Shown here in pieces: positions 32,870-42,709 of a stretch of DNA of 42,709 bases; position 1 is the first letter of the stretch, and every line of letters begins with the position of its first letter. The stretch comes from Solibacillus isronensis (GTDB taxonomy: Bacteria > Bacillota > Bacilli > Bacillales_A > Planococcaceae). Location: positions 1-42,709 of the forward strand of contig NZ_FVZN01000008.1 of the NCBI RefSeq assembly GCF_900168685.1, read 5' to 3'. The notes beneath the pieces are model-generated. The model saw only the letters and a program-made list of their open reading frames with translations. It was not told where the DNA came from and did no database searches. The position numbers were made by a program, and so were the translations under genes.

Positions 32870-33397
32870 TCACTTCCCTTTCTGTGAGATTACTTGGTCG
32901 ATCAAAGGCTTCATAATGTTTGGTGCAAAGTCCTTTTTATAAATCATCATCGTGCGCTTAAAGTGAATGACAATTTGCCCGTTCTGATTGTAGCCGGTCG
33001 TTTTCACTTCGATAATTCCTACATTATTTCGTTTAGCACTTTCTCTTTTCGATAAAATTTCTGTATAGGAGTAAATGGTATCCCCTTCGAAAACCGGGTG
33101 CGGGAGCCGTACTTCATCCCACCCAAGATTGGCCATTACATTCTGTGAAATATCTGAAACAGATTGCCCAGTTACGAGAGCAATTGTAAATGCGGAATTC
33201 ACAATCGGCTTTTGGAACTCTGTCTGCTTTGCATAATGATGATCAAAATGAATTGGATTTGTATTTTGCGTCAGTTGAGTAAACCAGCTATTATCAGTCT
33301 GTGAAACTGTCCTGCCTAACGCATGTGCAATTTTATCGCCTACTTCAAAGTCTTCATAAAACCGTCCATGCCATCCAATTTGAATTTGTTGTTCCAT
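32870..33397 (-). CDS. MaoC-family (hot-dog) dehydratase
   Basis: 175 residues. YEDFEVGDKIAHALGRTVSQ (about 14-33) and FTQLTQNTNPIHFDHHYA (about 39-56) contain the hydratase-2 Asp/Asn-x4-His type active site (N-P-I-H-F-D). The sequence is closest to itaconyl-CoA/mesaconyl-CoA hydratase-like MaoC proteins. The start is set at the ATG at 33397, preceded by AAAGGGGG; the in-frame extension to 33496 crosses the promoter and operator and begins beyond the divergent gntR start. It is first gene of the ten-gene operon. Confidence 0.88.
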   Translation of the reverse strand: MEQQIQIGWHGRFYEDFEVGDKIAHALGRTVSQTDNSWFTQLTQNTNPIHFDHHYAKQTEFQKPIVNSAFTIALVTGQSVSDISQNVMANLGWDEVRLPHPVFEGDTIYSYTEILSKRESAKRNNVGIIEVKTTGYNQNGQIVIHFKRTMMIYKKDFAPNIMKPLIDQVISQKGK

Positions 33398-33418
33398 GAC
33401 AACTTCCCCCTTTAAAAT

Positions 33419-33447
33419 TTGCATAGTCTTTCTGTATATTGTATATT
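33419..33447 (+). promoter_or_regulatory. gntR promoter
   Basis: TTGCAT (33419-33424), 17 nt, TATATT (33442-33447). The -10 lies inside the palindromic operator, predicting autoregulation. Confidence 0.6.
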
Positions 33448-33462
33448 GGATCCAAAATACAA
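33439..33462. promoter_or_regulatory. GntR/FCD palindromic operator
   Basis: A 24-bp palindrome with arms TTGTAT and ATACAA around the core TTGGATCCAA, only one symmetric base pair off perfect. It sits between the divergent gntR and maoC genes and overlaps the -10 of gntR. On the minus strand it overlaps a possible TTGTAT -35 (with TATACA 18 nt on). The layout predicts repression of both directions, relieved by a pathway ligand. Confidence 0.75.
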
Positions 33463-33481
33463 CACATAATGAGGTGTTTTT

Positions 33482-34126
33482 ATGAAATTTGATCATGATT
33501 TAACTGCCGAAACATTGCCCTCGAAAATTTACCGGATCCTGCGCGAAGCGATTATAAAAGGTCAGCTGCAGCCAGGTGAACGCCTAGTACAGGATGAATT
33601 GGCGAAGACATTAAACGTTAGCAGAATGCCAATCCGAGAAGCTATAAAACAATTGGCTGCTGAAGGCTATGTTACAGTTGAGCCGCATAAAGGGGCTGTC
33701 GTTAAACAATTTACAATACACGAACTGGAAGAGATTTATTTTTTACGAGCAAAATTTGAACCGATGGCGGCTGCTGAAAGTTTGAAATTAATGTCACCAC
33801 AACTAGTAATACAATTGCGTGAGCTAAACGAGAAAATGAAGAAAACGGATGATACAGATGAATATGTCCAACTTAATATTCAATTTCATCATCTGTTAAT
33901 AAAAGATTGTCCTTGGGGGAAATTAAATAGCATTATTGAAAATTTGTGGACCGGTTTCCCTCAGCAAACACCACATCTTTTACCTAACCAGATTGCCACT
34001 TCCATTAATGAACACGATTTAATGGTGGAAGCTTTGGCTAACAATAATATTGAGCTTACATGCCAATTGCTCGAACAACATATTACACGTGCAAAATATG
34101 ATGTTCTTAAAAACTTTATTCAATAA
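33482..34126 (+). CDS. GntR-family (FCD) transcriptional regulator of catabolic cluster 2
   Basis: 214 residues. The N-terminal winged helix (about 10-78) includes EAIIKGQLQPGERLVQDELA and VSRMPIREAIKQLAAEGYV. The C-terminal all-helical FCD domain has the metal/ligand residues in NIQFHHLLI, NEHDLMVEAL and LLEQHITRAK. FCD regulators usually repress catabolic genes and bind small carboxylic acids. The start has GAGGTG in front. It is divergent from the ten-gene operon and shares its operator; a second operator-like site follows the gene. Confidence 0.92.
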   Translation: MKFDHDLTAETLPSKIYRILREAIIKGQLQPGERLVQDELAKTLNVSRMPIREAIKQLAAEGYVTVEPHKGAVVKQFTIHELEEIYFLRAKFEPMAAAESLKLMSPQLVIQLRELNEKMKKTDDTDEYVQLNIQFHHLLIKDCPWGKLNSIIENLWTGFPQQTPHLLPNQIATSINEHDLMVEALANNNIELTCQLLEQHITRAKYDVLKNFIQ

Positions 34127-34143
34127 ATTCTATTAATCTTAAA

Positions 34144-34159
34144 ATATTGTATCCAATAT
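34144..34159. promoter_or_regulatory. Second GntR operator-like site
   Basis: ATATTGTATCCAATAT, nearly identical to the ATATTG-GATCCAA core of the operator at 33439-33462, 17 nt beyond the gntR stop codon. There is no gene in the ~120 nt to the serS terminator. Its placement suggests looping or a remnant promoter. Confidence 0.5.
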
Positions 34160-34244
34160 CCTATTTTCTCGAATATAACAAAATATTCTCGTTTTGTAAA
34201 ACAAATTACTAAATTTTCTGAAATGTTTTTTGCGCAGAAAAGAA

Positions 34245-34282
34245 AAAAAGTGTGTTGGAATTATTGATTCAACACACTTTTT
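34245..34282. terminator. Bidirectional terminator of serS (and gntR)
   Basis: A 13-bp stem (34245-34257 with 34270-34282) with A- and T-runs on both flanks, 13 nt downstream of the serS stop. Confidence 0.85.
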
Positions 34283-34295
34283 AATTTATATTTAA

Positions 34296-35591
<1,296 letters not shown>

Positions 35592-35667
35592 TTATTTTTC
35601 CTCCTCAAATTTATGAAATGATGATCCTGAGCACTTTAACGCGTTAATGTATTAGCGGAGTAAATAC

Positions 35668-35912
35668 AAAAAAGCCCTCAATCCCTATGAAAGGGACGAG
35701 AGCTACCCGCGTTGCCACCCTAATTGAATAGAAAAATCTATTCCTCTTAACAATTAACGACTTTGGTAAGCCGGCTTCCACCTACTGTTATTTCGGAAAA
35801 AGCATCTCAAGGACGGATTCACAAGTGTTTTTATCAGCTTCCACCGACCGCTGACTCTCTAAAAAAAACGTGCTTGCTACTACTTCCTATCATCGAATTC
35901 ATTTATAAATTT
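35668..35912 (-). promoter_or_regulatory. serS T-box riboswitch leader
   Basis: The minus strand carries the T-box sequence AGGGTGGCAACGCGGGT (35705-35721), followed by a terminator stem and a run of T (35668-35703), the standard antiterminator/terminator switch. Upstream, a stem I-like region contains GTGAATCCGTCC with the serine codon TCC (35815-35817) in the expected specifier position. Uncharged tRNA-Ser(GGA) would pair there and favour read-through into serS. Confidence 0.92.
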
Positions 35913-35918
35913 AACCAT

Positions 35919-35948
35919 ACTGTACTATAAAACCATATACATTTGCAA
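35919..35948 (-). promoter_or_regulatory. serS promoter
   Basis: On the minus strand TTGCAA (35943-35948), 18 nt, TACAGT (35919-35924), just upstream of the T-box leader. Confidence 0.6.
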
Positions 35949-35963
35949 GTTCCGATGAAAACA

Positions 35964-35992
35964 TTCACTAATTTTCTACATCATGCTATACT
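35964..35992 (+). promoter_or_regulatory. MocR regulator gene promoter
   Basis: TTCACT (35964-35969), 17 nt, TATACT (35987-35992), with TG in the extended -10 position (TGCTATACT). Divergent from the serS promoter. Confidence 0.6.
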
Positions 35993-36058
35993 TTTCTGAC
36001 GCTATTAATATTAGATAAAATTGAAATTTCATTAAGGTTACATAAGGAGGAAATGACG

Positions 36059-37456
36059 ATGCTTTTCTTTCAACTTCATAAGGACCATACAATTCCGCTA
36101 TATGAACAACTTTATATCGGCATAAAAAATGCAATTACTAACAACCAGCTGGCTGTTGGTGTACGTCTACCTTCCAAAAGAGAACTTGCCGAATTTTTCA
36201 ATATAAGTCAAACAACCGTCGAGCTTGCGTATTCGCAACTGCTGGCGGAAGGCTATATTATGTCAAAACCGCGTGTCGGTTATTTTGTTGAAGAGATCGA
36301 TTCATTACCTTACCGCCAAAGTGATATATCGAACAATGAAATTAAAAAAACAGCGGAAACGACGGAATATAAAATTGATTTCTCTTCTGCAAAAATTGAT
36401 GAAGAAGCTTTTCCTTTTACAATTTGGAGAAAATACGCCAAAGACGTGCTTGATAAGCCATTCAAACATTTACTTCAGACAGGGGAACGCCAAGGTGAGC
36501 TTGCATTGCGTATTGAAATTGCGAACTATTTACATCAATCACGCGGAATCGAATGCCAGCCAGAGCAAATCGTCATTGGCTCCGGTACTGAGCAATTACT
36601 GCCTATGATTTTAAAAATTTTAGATGCTGATTCAAAGCTAGCTTTTGAAAATCCGGGTTATTCACCTATTCCCCGTCATCAGTTAGACCAGCTCGCAATT
36701 CCTATTTCTGTTGATACAGATGGAATTGTGGTGGAGCAATTACAGAAATCCAATGCAAATGTCGTTTACATAACACCTTCTCATCAATTCCCGACTGGTG
36801 CGGTTCTTTCAGCTAATCGACGGACACAATTATTAAATTGGGCAGCTAAAACACCGGATCGTTTTATAATTGAAGATGATTATGACAGTGAATTTCGCTA
36901 TATTGGAAAACCAATTCCGGCACTTAGAGGCCTTGATGTAAATGACCGGGTCATTTATTTAAGCACCTTTACTAAATCATTGATGCCATCATTGCGTGTT
37001 GCTTTTTTCGTCCTGCCGCCAACACTCGTTCAACGCTATCAGGAGCACTTTAATTATTACTCTTCTACTGTTCCTCGGTTTGAACAGCATATTTTAGCGA
37101 ATTTTATGAAGGATGGACACTTTGCTAAACATTTAAATCGGATGCGTAAAATTTACCGTAAAAAACACGATAAATGTATTGAAGTGCTATCAAATCATTA
37201 CTCTCAAATAACAATATCCGGAGATGCTGCCGGTACAAACATTCTTGTTGCATTCCGTCATGAGAAATCTGAACGGGAACTACAACAGCTCGCGCGCAAG
37301 CATGGGATTCATATTTTACCGTTATCTAATTATTATTTAACTGAGCAGCATTACTCAAAAAGAACATTTCTATTAGGGTTTGGTAATTTGCAACTTCAAG
37401 ATATTGAACCGAATATCCATCAGCTAATGGCAATTTGGGGGATTTCAAAAAGTTAA
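36059..37456 (+). CDS. MocR/PdxR-type regulator (GntR HTH + aminotransferase domain)
   Basis: 465 residues. The N-terminal GntR winged helix (about 10-75) includes IPLYEQLYIGIKNAI and LPSKRELAEFFNISQTTVE. It is fused to a fold-type I aminotransferase domain (~100-460) with IEDDYDSEFRY and the PLP-lysine segment STFTKSLMPSLRVAF. Such proteins sense pyridoxal phosphate or an amino acid adduct; PdxR regulates pdxST, and GabR gabTD. In B. subtilis pdxST lie just here between dacA and serS, yet no pdxS or pdxT is in this window. The ATG at 36059 has the better distance from AAGGAGG than that at 36053. The target is unknown. Confidence 0.88.
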   Translation: MLFFQLHKDHTIPLYEQLYIGIKNAITNNQLAVGVRLPSKRELAEFFNISQTTVELAYSQLLAEGYIMSKPRVGYFVEEIDSLPYRQSDISNNEIKKTAETTEYKIDFSSAKIDEEAFPFTIWRKYAKDVLDKPFKHLLQTGERQGELALRIEIANYLHQSRGIECQPEQIVIGSGTEQLLPMILKILDADSKLAFENPGYSPIPRHQLDQLAIPISVDTDGIVVEQLQKSNANVVYITPSHQFPTGAVLSANRRTQLLNWAAKTPDRFIIEDDYDSEFRYIGKPIPALRGLDVNDRVIYLSTFTKSLMPSLRVAFFVLPPTLVQRYQEHFNYYSSTVPRFEQHILANFMKDGHFAKHLNRMRKIYRKKHDKCIEVLSNHYSQITISGDAAGTNILVAFRHEKSERELQQLARKHGIHILPLSNYYLTEQHYSKRTFLLGFGNLQLQDIEPNIHQLMAIWGISKS

Positions 37457-37471
37457 TATAAAGGGAATTTT

Positions 37472-37502
37472 AAAGAGACGTTCCGTATAGGAACGCCTCT
37501 TT
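37472..37502. terminator. Bidirectional terminator between MocR gene and asnB
   Basis: A 13-bp stem with one mismatch (37472-37484 with 37490-37502). Its right arm overlaps the asnB stop codon. Confidence 0.75.
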
Positions 37503-39327
37503 ATGTTGAAATAATATTGATGCGATATTGTTCGACCCAATCATGTAATTGTATAAAATACGCGATGAGTTGTGGTCCCGCCATTAACTGACCAAACCAA
37601 GGTATTTGAAACGATTGACCGTTTGTAGCAAGCAGTCGTTCTAACTGCTCCTTCTCAAACAATTCATGAAGAACCGAGTGCTTCTCCCGTAAAATTTGCT
37701 CCAACCGATTGTGAACGAGTTCTGTATATTTAGGATGATACGTTTTCGGATAAGGGTTTTTCTTACGTTCCACAACTTCCTTCGGTAAAATATCCTGAAA
37801 TGCCTTTCGTAAAATTCCCTTTTCCATTCCGCCGCTGTTTTTCATTTCCCAAGGAATATTCCAGACATATTCAATTATTGTATGATCGGCAAACGGTACA
37901 CGGACTTCCATACTTGCACCCATCGTCATCCGGTCATTTCTTTCCAATAACGTCTGCATAAAGAACTGGTTATTTAAATAAAACAGCTGCTGGCGTTCCT
38001 GCTCTTCTTTTGTCCCTATAAATGACGGCATCCCCTTTACTGCCTCTTCATAAGTACTTTGCATAAACTGCGGTAACTGCAGGCGTTTTTGCCAATCTGA
38101 TTTAAATAACTGTTCACGTTCCTTTGTAGAACGAAGCCACGGGAAAAGCGTTTCTTTTTTTCCTTCATAAAACCATGGATAACCACCAAAGACTTCGTCA
38201 GCACATTCACCTGATAGCGCCACAGTATGTTCTTTTTTCATTTCTTTACAGAATAAATAAAATGAGCTATCAATATCCGCCATACTCGGCATGTCTTTTA
38301 AACGCATTGCCTGTTCTAAACCATCTACTAATTCCTGTTGAGTCAGCGTCACTTGTCGGTGCTTTGTCTGAAACGCCTGTTGCATTTTTCCGATCCAGTA
38401 TTCATCCTGTGACGTTTGAAACGAGTTTTTTGTGAAGTGAAAGTCATTTTCTTCAAATGCTACGGAATACGTCGCCAATGTTTTCTGTTCTTTTGCGAGT
38501 TGTTGGGCAGCAACTGCCGTTATGATACTTGAATCGAGTCCGCCTGATAGCATTGTACTTAGCGGCACATCGCTTATTAGTTGACGAATAATCGCATTTG
38601 TTACGAGTTCACGGACATTTTCAATCGTTTCTGCCTCTGAATGCTCATGTTGTTTACTTTCAATGTCCCAGTACTGCCAGCTTTTCCTGAAACCGCTCCC
38701 CACTATCATGGCGTATGCGGGCTTAACTTCCTTAATCCCTTTAAATATGGCATGCCCTACAATACGGGATGGGCCAAGACTGAATAATGCAGCAAGCCCT
38801 TCCGCATCAACTTCTGCCTTCACAGCAGGATGTGCCAGTATCCCTTTTATTTCAGAACTGAACAATAGCCCATCCGGAAGCTCATAGTAAAACAGCGGCT
38901 TTACCCCTAGCCGGTCCCGACATAAAAATAATGATTGCTCCTGTTCATTCCATACAGCAAAAGCAAATATTCCATTTAAGTACTCCATACAGCGCTCTTT
39001 CCATTCAACATAGGCCATTAAAATAACTTCTGTATCGGATGTTGTATAAAAGGAATGGCCCAAATTTTTAAGCTGTTCACGAAGCTCGTTTGCATTGTAA
39101 ACTTCCCCATTATATACAATTGTCAATTCCCCGCGAGTCATCGGCTGATTACCTGTCACTAAATCAATAATTGCAAGCCGTTTATGGCCTAATAAAGCAT
39201 GTTTGCTTATAAAGTATCCTTCACTATCCGGACCTCGGTGTAAAAGCGTCCTCGTCATTTTCTTTATCATTGATTCTTCATTTACTAAGTGAGTCGAGTA
39301 ATCGATCCAACCTGATATTCCACACAT
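37501..39327 (-). CDS. asnB: Asparagine synthetase, glutamine-hydrolysing
   Basis: 608 residues. With the ATG at 39327 the second residue is the catalytic cysteine of the class II glutaminase domain (MCGISGWID). LLHRGPDSEGYF, LGHKRLAIIDL and VYNGEVYNANELR follow. The synthetase domain has the ATP-pyrophosphatase P-loop LSGGLDSSIITAV and SGECADEVFGGY. It makes asparagine from aspartate, glutamine and ATP. GGAGGG lies 9 nt before this ATG, whereas the in-frame ATG five codons upstream would mask the cysteine. It occupies the pdxST position of B. subtilis. It could correspond to AsnB or to the sporulation-linked AsnO; sequence inspection alone does not decide. Confidence 0.93.
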   Translation of the reverse strand: MCGISGWIDYSTHLVNEESMIKKMTRTLLHRGPDSEGYFISKHALLGHKRLAIIDLVTGNQPMTRGELTIVYNGEVYNANELREQLKNLGHSFYTTSDTEVILMAYVEWKERCMEYLNGIFAFAVWNEQEQSLFLCRDRLGVKPLFYYELPDGLLFSSEIKGILAHPAVKAEVDAEGLAALFSLGPSRIVGHAIFKGIKEVKPAYAMIVGSGFRKSWQYWDIESKQHEHSEAETIENVRELVTNAIIRQLISDVPLSTMLSGGLDSSIITAVAAQQLAKEQKTLATYSVAFEENDFHFTKNSFQTSQDEYWIGKMQQAFQTKHRQVTLTQQELVDGLEQAMRLKDMPSMADIDSSFYLFCKEMKKEHTVALSGECADEVFGGYPWFYEGKKETLFPWLRSTKEREQLFKSDWQKRLQLPQFMQSTYEEAVKGMPSFIGTKEEQERQQLFYLNNQFFMQTLLERNDRMTMGASMEVRVPFADHTIIEYVWNIPWEMKNSGGMEKGILRKAFQDILPKEVVERKKNPYPKTYHPKYTELVHNRLEQILREKHSVLHELFEKEQLERLLATNGQSFQIPWFGQLMAGPQLIAYFIQLHDWVEQYRINIIST

Positions 39328-39347
39328 GATTAATCCCTCCATGTATC

Positions 39348-39376
39348 AATGTATGTTTTGCATGGTTTATCGACAA
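39348..39376 (-). promoter_or_regulatory. asnB promoter (candidate)
   Basis: On the minus strand TTGTCG (39371-39376), 17 nt, TACATT (39348-39353). The predicted start is only ~14 nt before the coding region. The same -10 reads CATACATT, close to the sigma-E -10 consensus, leaving open a sporulation promoter. Confidence 0.4.
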
Positions 39377-39417
39377 ATTGTCCCATTCGAAAAAATTCCT
39401 TTAGACGAAAAAAAAGC

Positions 39418-39445
39418 CATTCTACAAGTGTTTACTTATAGAATG
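39418..39445 (-). terminator. dacA terminator
   Basis: An 11-bp stem (39418-39428 with 39435-39445), followed on the minus strand by GGC and eight T. Confidence 0.85.
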
Positions 39446-39454
39446 ACCCCTTCA

Positions 39455-40792
39455 TTATTTAATTAAATTACTTGCAAATCCAAACACACCATTCCATAAA
39501 TTACCGAAAAAGCTTCCGATACCTTGGAACATTAATGATATTTTCCCTGCACGTTCTACCGATTCTGTCGTTACAACATCTGCTACAATAGGATTGCCAT
39601 CAATATAGCCGAAATCTACACCTTCTGTAGGAGCAAGTACTGCCTGTCCTACTACTTGGTCTTTCTCGATTCCTGCTTCAATTTCTTTCTTGTCCAATGT
39701 CAATGTCGGAACGTATGAGTCTTTTTCGCTTGTCTTAACCATTACAGAAACCGGCTCTTTCACACCGATTTTGACAGAGTCCTCTTTCCCTTTAGTAACA
39801 GGAATTGTTTTTTGCTCTTTAAATACATAGTTACCTGGAAGAAGTTCTACTTTTGAAAATTGACCAAATCCATAATCGAATAGTTTCGCTGTCGCATCAA
39901 AACGCGCTTTATAAGAGCCTACACCATTTGAATCCACTGCCTTCATAACAACAGCTATTAAACGTGTATCACCGCGTTTAGCTGTACCTGTAAACGTATG
40001 ACCAGCAAAATCAGTTGTACCTGTTTTTAAACCGTCTACGCCTTCATATTCATATACAAGGCCTGGTAGCATGAAGTTCCAGTTGGACATACTAATTGCA
40101 TCCGAAGTTCCTTCACGGAATACTTTCTTAGGTATTTTTGCTGTTTCTAACATGTCAGGATGATCTTTTAATAAGTTGTACGCTAATTTTGCTACAGAAC
40201 GAGCAGGCATAACGTTTTCATCCTTTTCTCCAGTACCTTCTGGATGCATGCCTTGCAAATCAGCATTATTTAAACCTGTTACGTTTACAAACTTGTAATT
40301 TTCCAAGCCAAGTTCTTCTGCTTTTTTATCCATCAATTTCAGGAATTCTTTTTCTGTACCTGCAATTGTTTCAGCAATTGCAATTGTGGCAGCATTTGCA
40401 GAATAGATTGCCATTGCTTCATACAACTCTCTAATCGTATACGTACCATCAGCACGTAACGGTACATTACTCAATAAACGGTTTTGGGAAACCTTATATG
40501 TATACTCTGATACATTATATTGTTGATCCCATGAAATTGAGCCTTCTTCGATTGCATCAAGTAATAGATATTCTGTCATCATTTTCGTCATACTTGCAAT
40601 ACCTAAAGCTGTCTCTGCGTTTTGCTCATACAAAATTTTTCCTGTGTCTGCGTCAATTAAAATTGCTGCATCTACCGTTAACCCTAAATCCGTCGCTGCG
40701 TTTGTCTTAGCAGGTGTCATCGCCAGCATGCTAAGTATTAAAATCGGGATTAAGACAATGCTTAATACCGTTTGCTTTCTTACCTTCTTCAC
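39455..40792 (-). CDS. dacA: D-alanyl-D-alanine carboxypeptidase (PBP5)
   Basis: 445 residues. An N-terminal signal peptide (basic MKKVRK, hydrophobic 9-25, probable cleavage after TNA-ATD near residue 33) precedes the serine peptidase. The active-site motifs are S67-M-T-K70, S131-A-N133 and K256-T-G258. The C-terminal PBP5 beta domain and a terminal amphipathic helix follow, the latter anchoring it to the outer membrane face. It trims the terminal D-alanine from pentapeptides and limits cross-linking. The start is GTG after GGAGG. It lies downstream of guaB, as in B. subtilis, but with its own promoter and terminator. Confidence 0.96.
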   Translation of the reverse strand: MKKVRKQTVLSIVLIPILILSMLAMTPAKTNAATDLGLTVDAAILIDADTGKILYEQNAETALGIASMTKMMTEYLLLDAIEEGSISWDQQYNVSEYTYKVSQNRLLSNVPLRADGTYTIRELYEAMAIYSANAATIAIAETIAGTEKEFLKLMDKKAEELGLENYKFVNVTGLNNADLQGMHPEGTGEKDENVMPARSVAKLAYNLLKDHPDMLETAKIPKKVFREGTSDAISMSNWNFMLPGLVYEYEGVDGLKTGTTDFAGHTFTGTAKRGDTRLIAVVMKAVDSNGVGSYKARFDATAKLFDYGFGQFSKVELLPGNYVFKEQKTIPVTKGKEDSVKIGVKEPVSVMVKTSEKDSYVPTLTLDKKEIEAGIEKDQVVGQAVLAPTEGVDFGYIDGNPIVADVVTTESVERAGKISLMFQGIGSFFGNLWNGVFGFASNLIK

Positions 40793-40828
40793 AAAGCTAC
40801 CTCCAAATTTTTTTTCTTGTCTAACGTC

Positions 40829-40837
40829 ATTTTATCA
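40829..40837 (-). promoter_or_regulatory. dacA promoter, extended -10
   Basis: On the minus strand TGATAAAAT (TGn-TAAAAT) about 37 nt upstream of the dacA start; no clear -35. Confidence 0.5.
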
Positions 40838-40874
40838 TACATAAGTAGTTGTATGTGACCTTCTGTTAATAAAA

Positions 40875-40911
40875 AAACGTTACTATCTTCAATTTGACGA
40901 TAGTAACGTTT
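40875..40911 (-). terminator. guaB terminator
   Basis: A perfect 13-bp stem (40875-40887 with 40899-40911), followed by a T-run on the minus strand. Confidence 0.9.
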
Positions 40912-40927
40912 GAAAGTTTCCTAGTAA

Positions 40928-42409
<1,482 letters not shown>

Positions 42410-42434
42410 CTATTTATAAAAGAATATTATTGTA

Positions 42435-42463
42435 AGGTTACCTCCGAGGGACATCACTGTCAA
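42435..42463 (-). promoter_or_regulatory. guaB promoter
   Basis: On the minus strand a consensus TTGACA (42458-42463), 17 nt, TAACCT (42435-42440), 40 nt upstream of the start codon. Confidence 0.8.
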
Positions 42464-42549
42464 GATTCTTTAAAAAATAAAATAATTCGGAATATTATAT
42501 TATTTGTAGTTTTCTTCTTGAGGTGGGAAAATAAGTATTTTATAACAAA

Positions 42550-42575
42550 AAACCCACTGATTTCTCAGTGGGTTT
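42550..42575 (-). terminator. rRNA operon terminator
   Basis: An 11-bp stem (42550-42560 with 42565-42575), followed by a T-rich stretch on the minus strand, directly after the 5S gene. Confidence 0.85.
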
Positions 42576-42581
42576 TACATG

Positions 42582-42698
42582 TGCGAAGCGACGTCCTACT
42601 CTCACAGGGGGAAGCCCCCAACTACCATCGGCGCTAAAGAGCTTAACTTCCGTGTTCGGTATGGGAACGGGTGTGACCTCTTTGCCATCATCACTTCA
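42582..42698 (-). rRNA. 5S rRNA
   Basis: The reverse complement contains the conserved 5S core GAGGTCACACCCGTTCCCAT, CCGAACACGGAAGTTAAGC and GTGAGAGTAGGACGTCGC, about 117 nt. The 5' GTGAAG pairs with CTTCGC at the 3' end. It is the last gene of an rRNA operon whose remainder lies outside the right edge. Confidence 0.97.
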
Positions 42699-42709
42699 CT
42701 ATTATCGGC

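Noticed and set aside
33398-33496. N-terminal extension of the MaoC protein to 208 residues
   Set aside because: The extra codons cross the promoter and palindromic operator and overlap the divergent gntR start; a good ribosome site precedes the internal ATG at 33397.

Overview
The window is a 42.7-kb chromosomal stretch of a low-GC, spore-forming member of the Bacillales. It is bounded on both sides by ribosomal RNA operons, both on the minus strand: the 3' end of one (5S rRNA and its terminator) at the right edge, and the promoters, leader and first ~94 nt of 16S of the next at the left edge. Between them lie the genes that Bacillus subtilis carries between rrnO and rrnA: guaB, dacA, serS, tRNA-Ser, dck/dgk, tadA, ffs, dnaX, yaaK, recR, yaaL and bofA. 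bofA and the long Bacillus-type SRP RNA indicate an endospore former. Protein divergence from B. subtilis and the gene inventory suggest Planococcaceae (Solibacillus/Lysinibacillus-like), but this is inference.

Reading leftward from the right edge: guaB, dacA, an asparagine synthetase where B. subtilis has pdxST, a MocR/PdxR-type regulator, and serS with a T-box leader. Next comes catabolic cluster 2 (about 22.8-34.1 kb): ten minus-strand genes behind a divergent GntR/FCD regulator with a palindromic operator. They encode a MaoC hydratase, an enoyl-CoA hydratase, an acyl-CoA dehydrogenase, an HMG-CoA-lyase-family enzyme, a class III CoA-transferase, an MmgE/PrpD protein, two zinc alcohol dehydrogenases, a metallo-beta-lactamase lactonase and an aldehyde dehydrogenase. 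Together they could open a lactone, oxidise the alcohol to an acid, activate it with CoA and cleave it to acetyl-CoA units.

The middle section holds tadA, a YwaF-like membrane protein, a coiled-coil protein, dgk-dck, a small membrane-anchored protein, an RraA-like enzyme, and a GlnK/GlnL-like two-component system next to a GltT-like glutamate/aspartate symporter. A TTTTGT-N4-TTTTGT direct repeat (the GlnL target in B. subtilis) lies between the response regulator and the symporter. tRNA-Ser(UGA) follows.

Catabolic cluster 1 (4.4-14.1 kb) is a complete aromatic meta-cleavage pathway in two divergently directed operons. The plus operon encodes a two-component flavin monooxygenase, a catechol-2,3-dioxygenase-type enzyme and a ring-fission-product hydrolase. 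The minus operon encodes acylating acetaldehyde dehydrogenase, 4-hydroxy-2-oxovalerate aldolase, flavin reductase, an FAD-synthetase-like adenylyltransferase and 2-hydroxypentadienoate hydratase. Between them is a regulator joining a XylR-type aromatic-sensing/V4R half to a PucR-type helix-turn-helix half. Both operons carry cre-like (CcpA) sites.

As I recall the B. subtilis order, the block tRNA-Ser / dck-dgk / tadA is reversed in both order and strand here, and a catabolic cluster sits at each junction of the reversed block.
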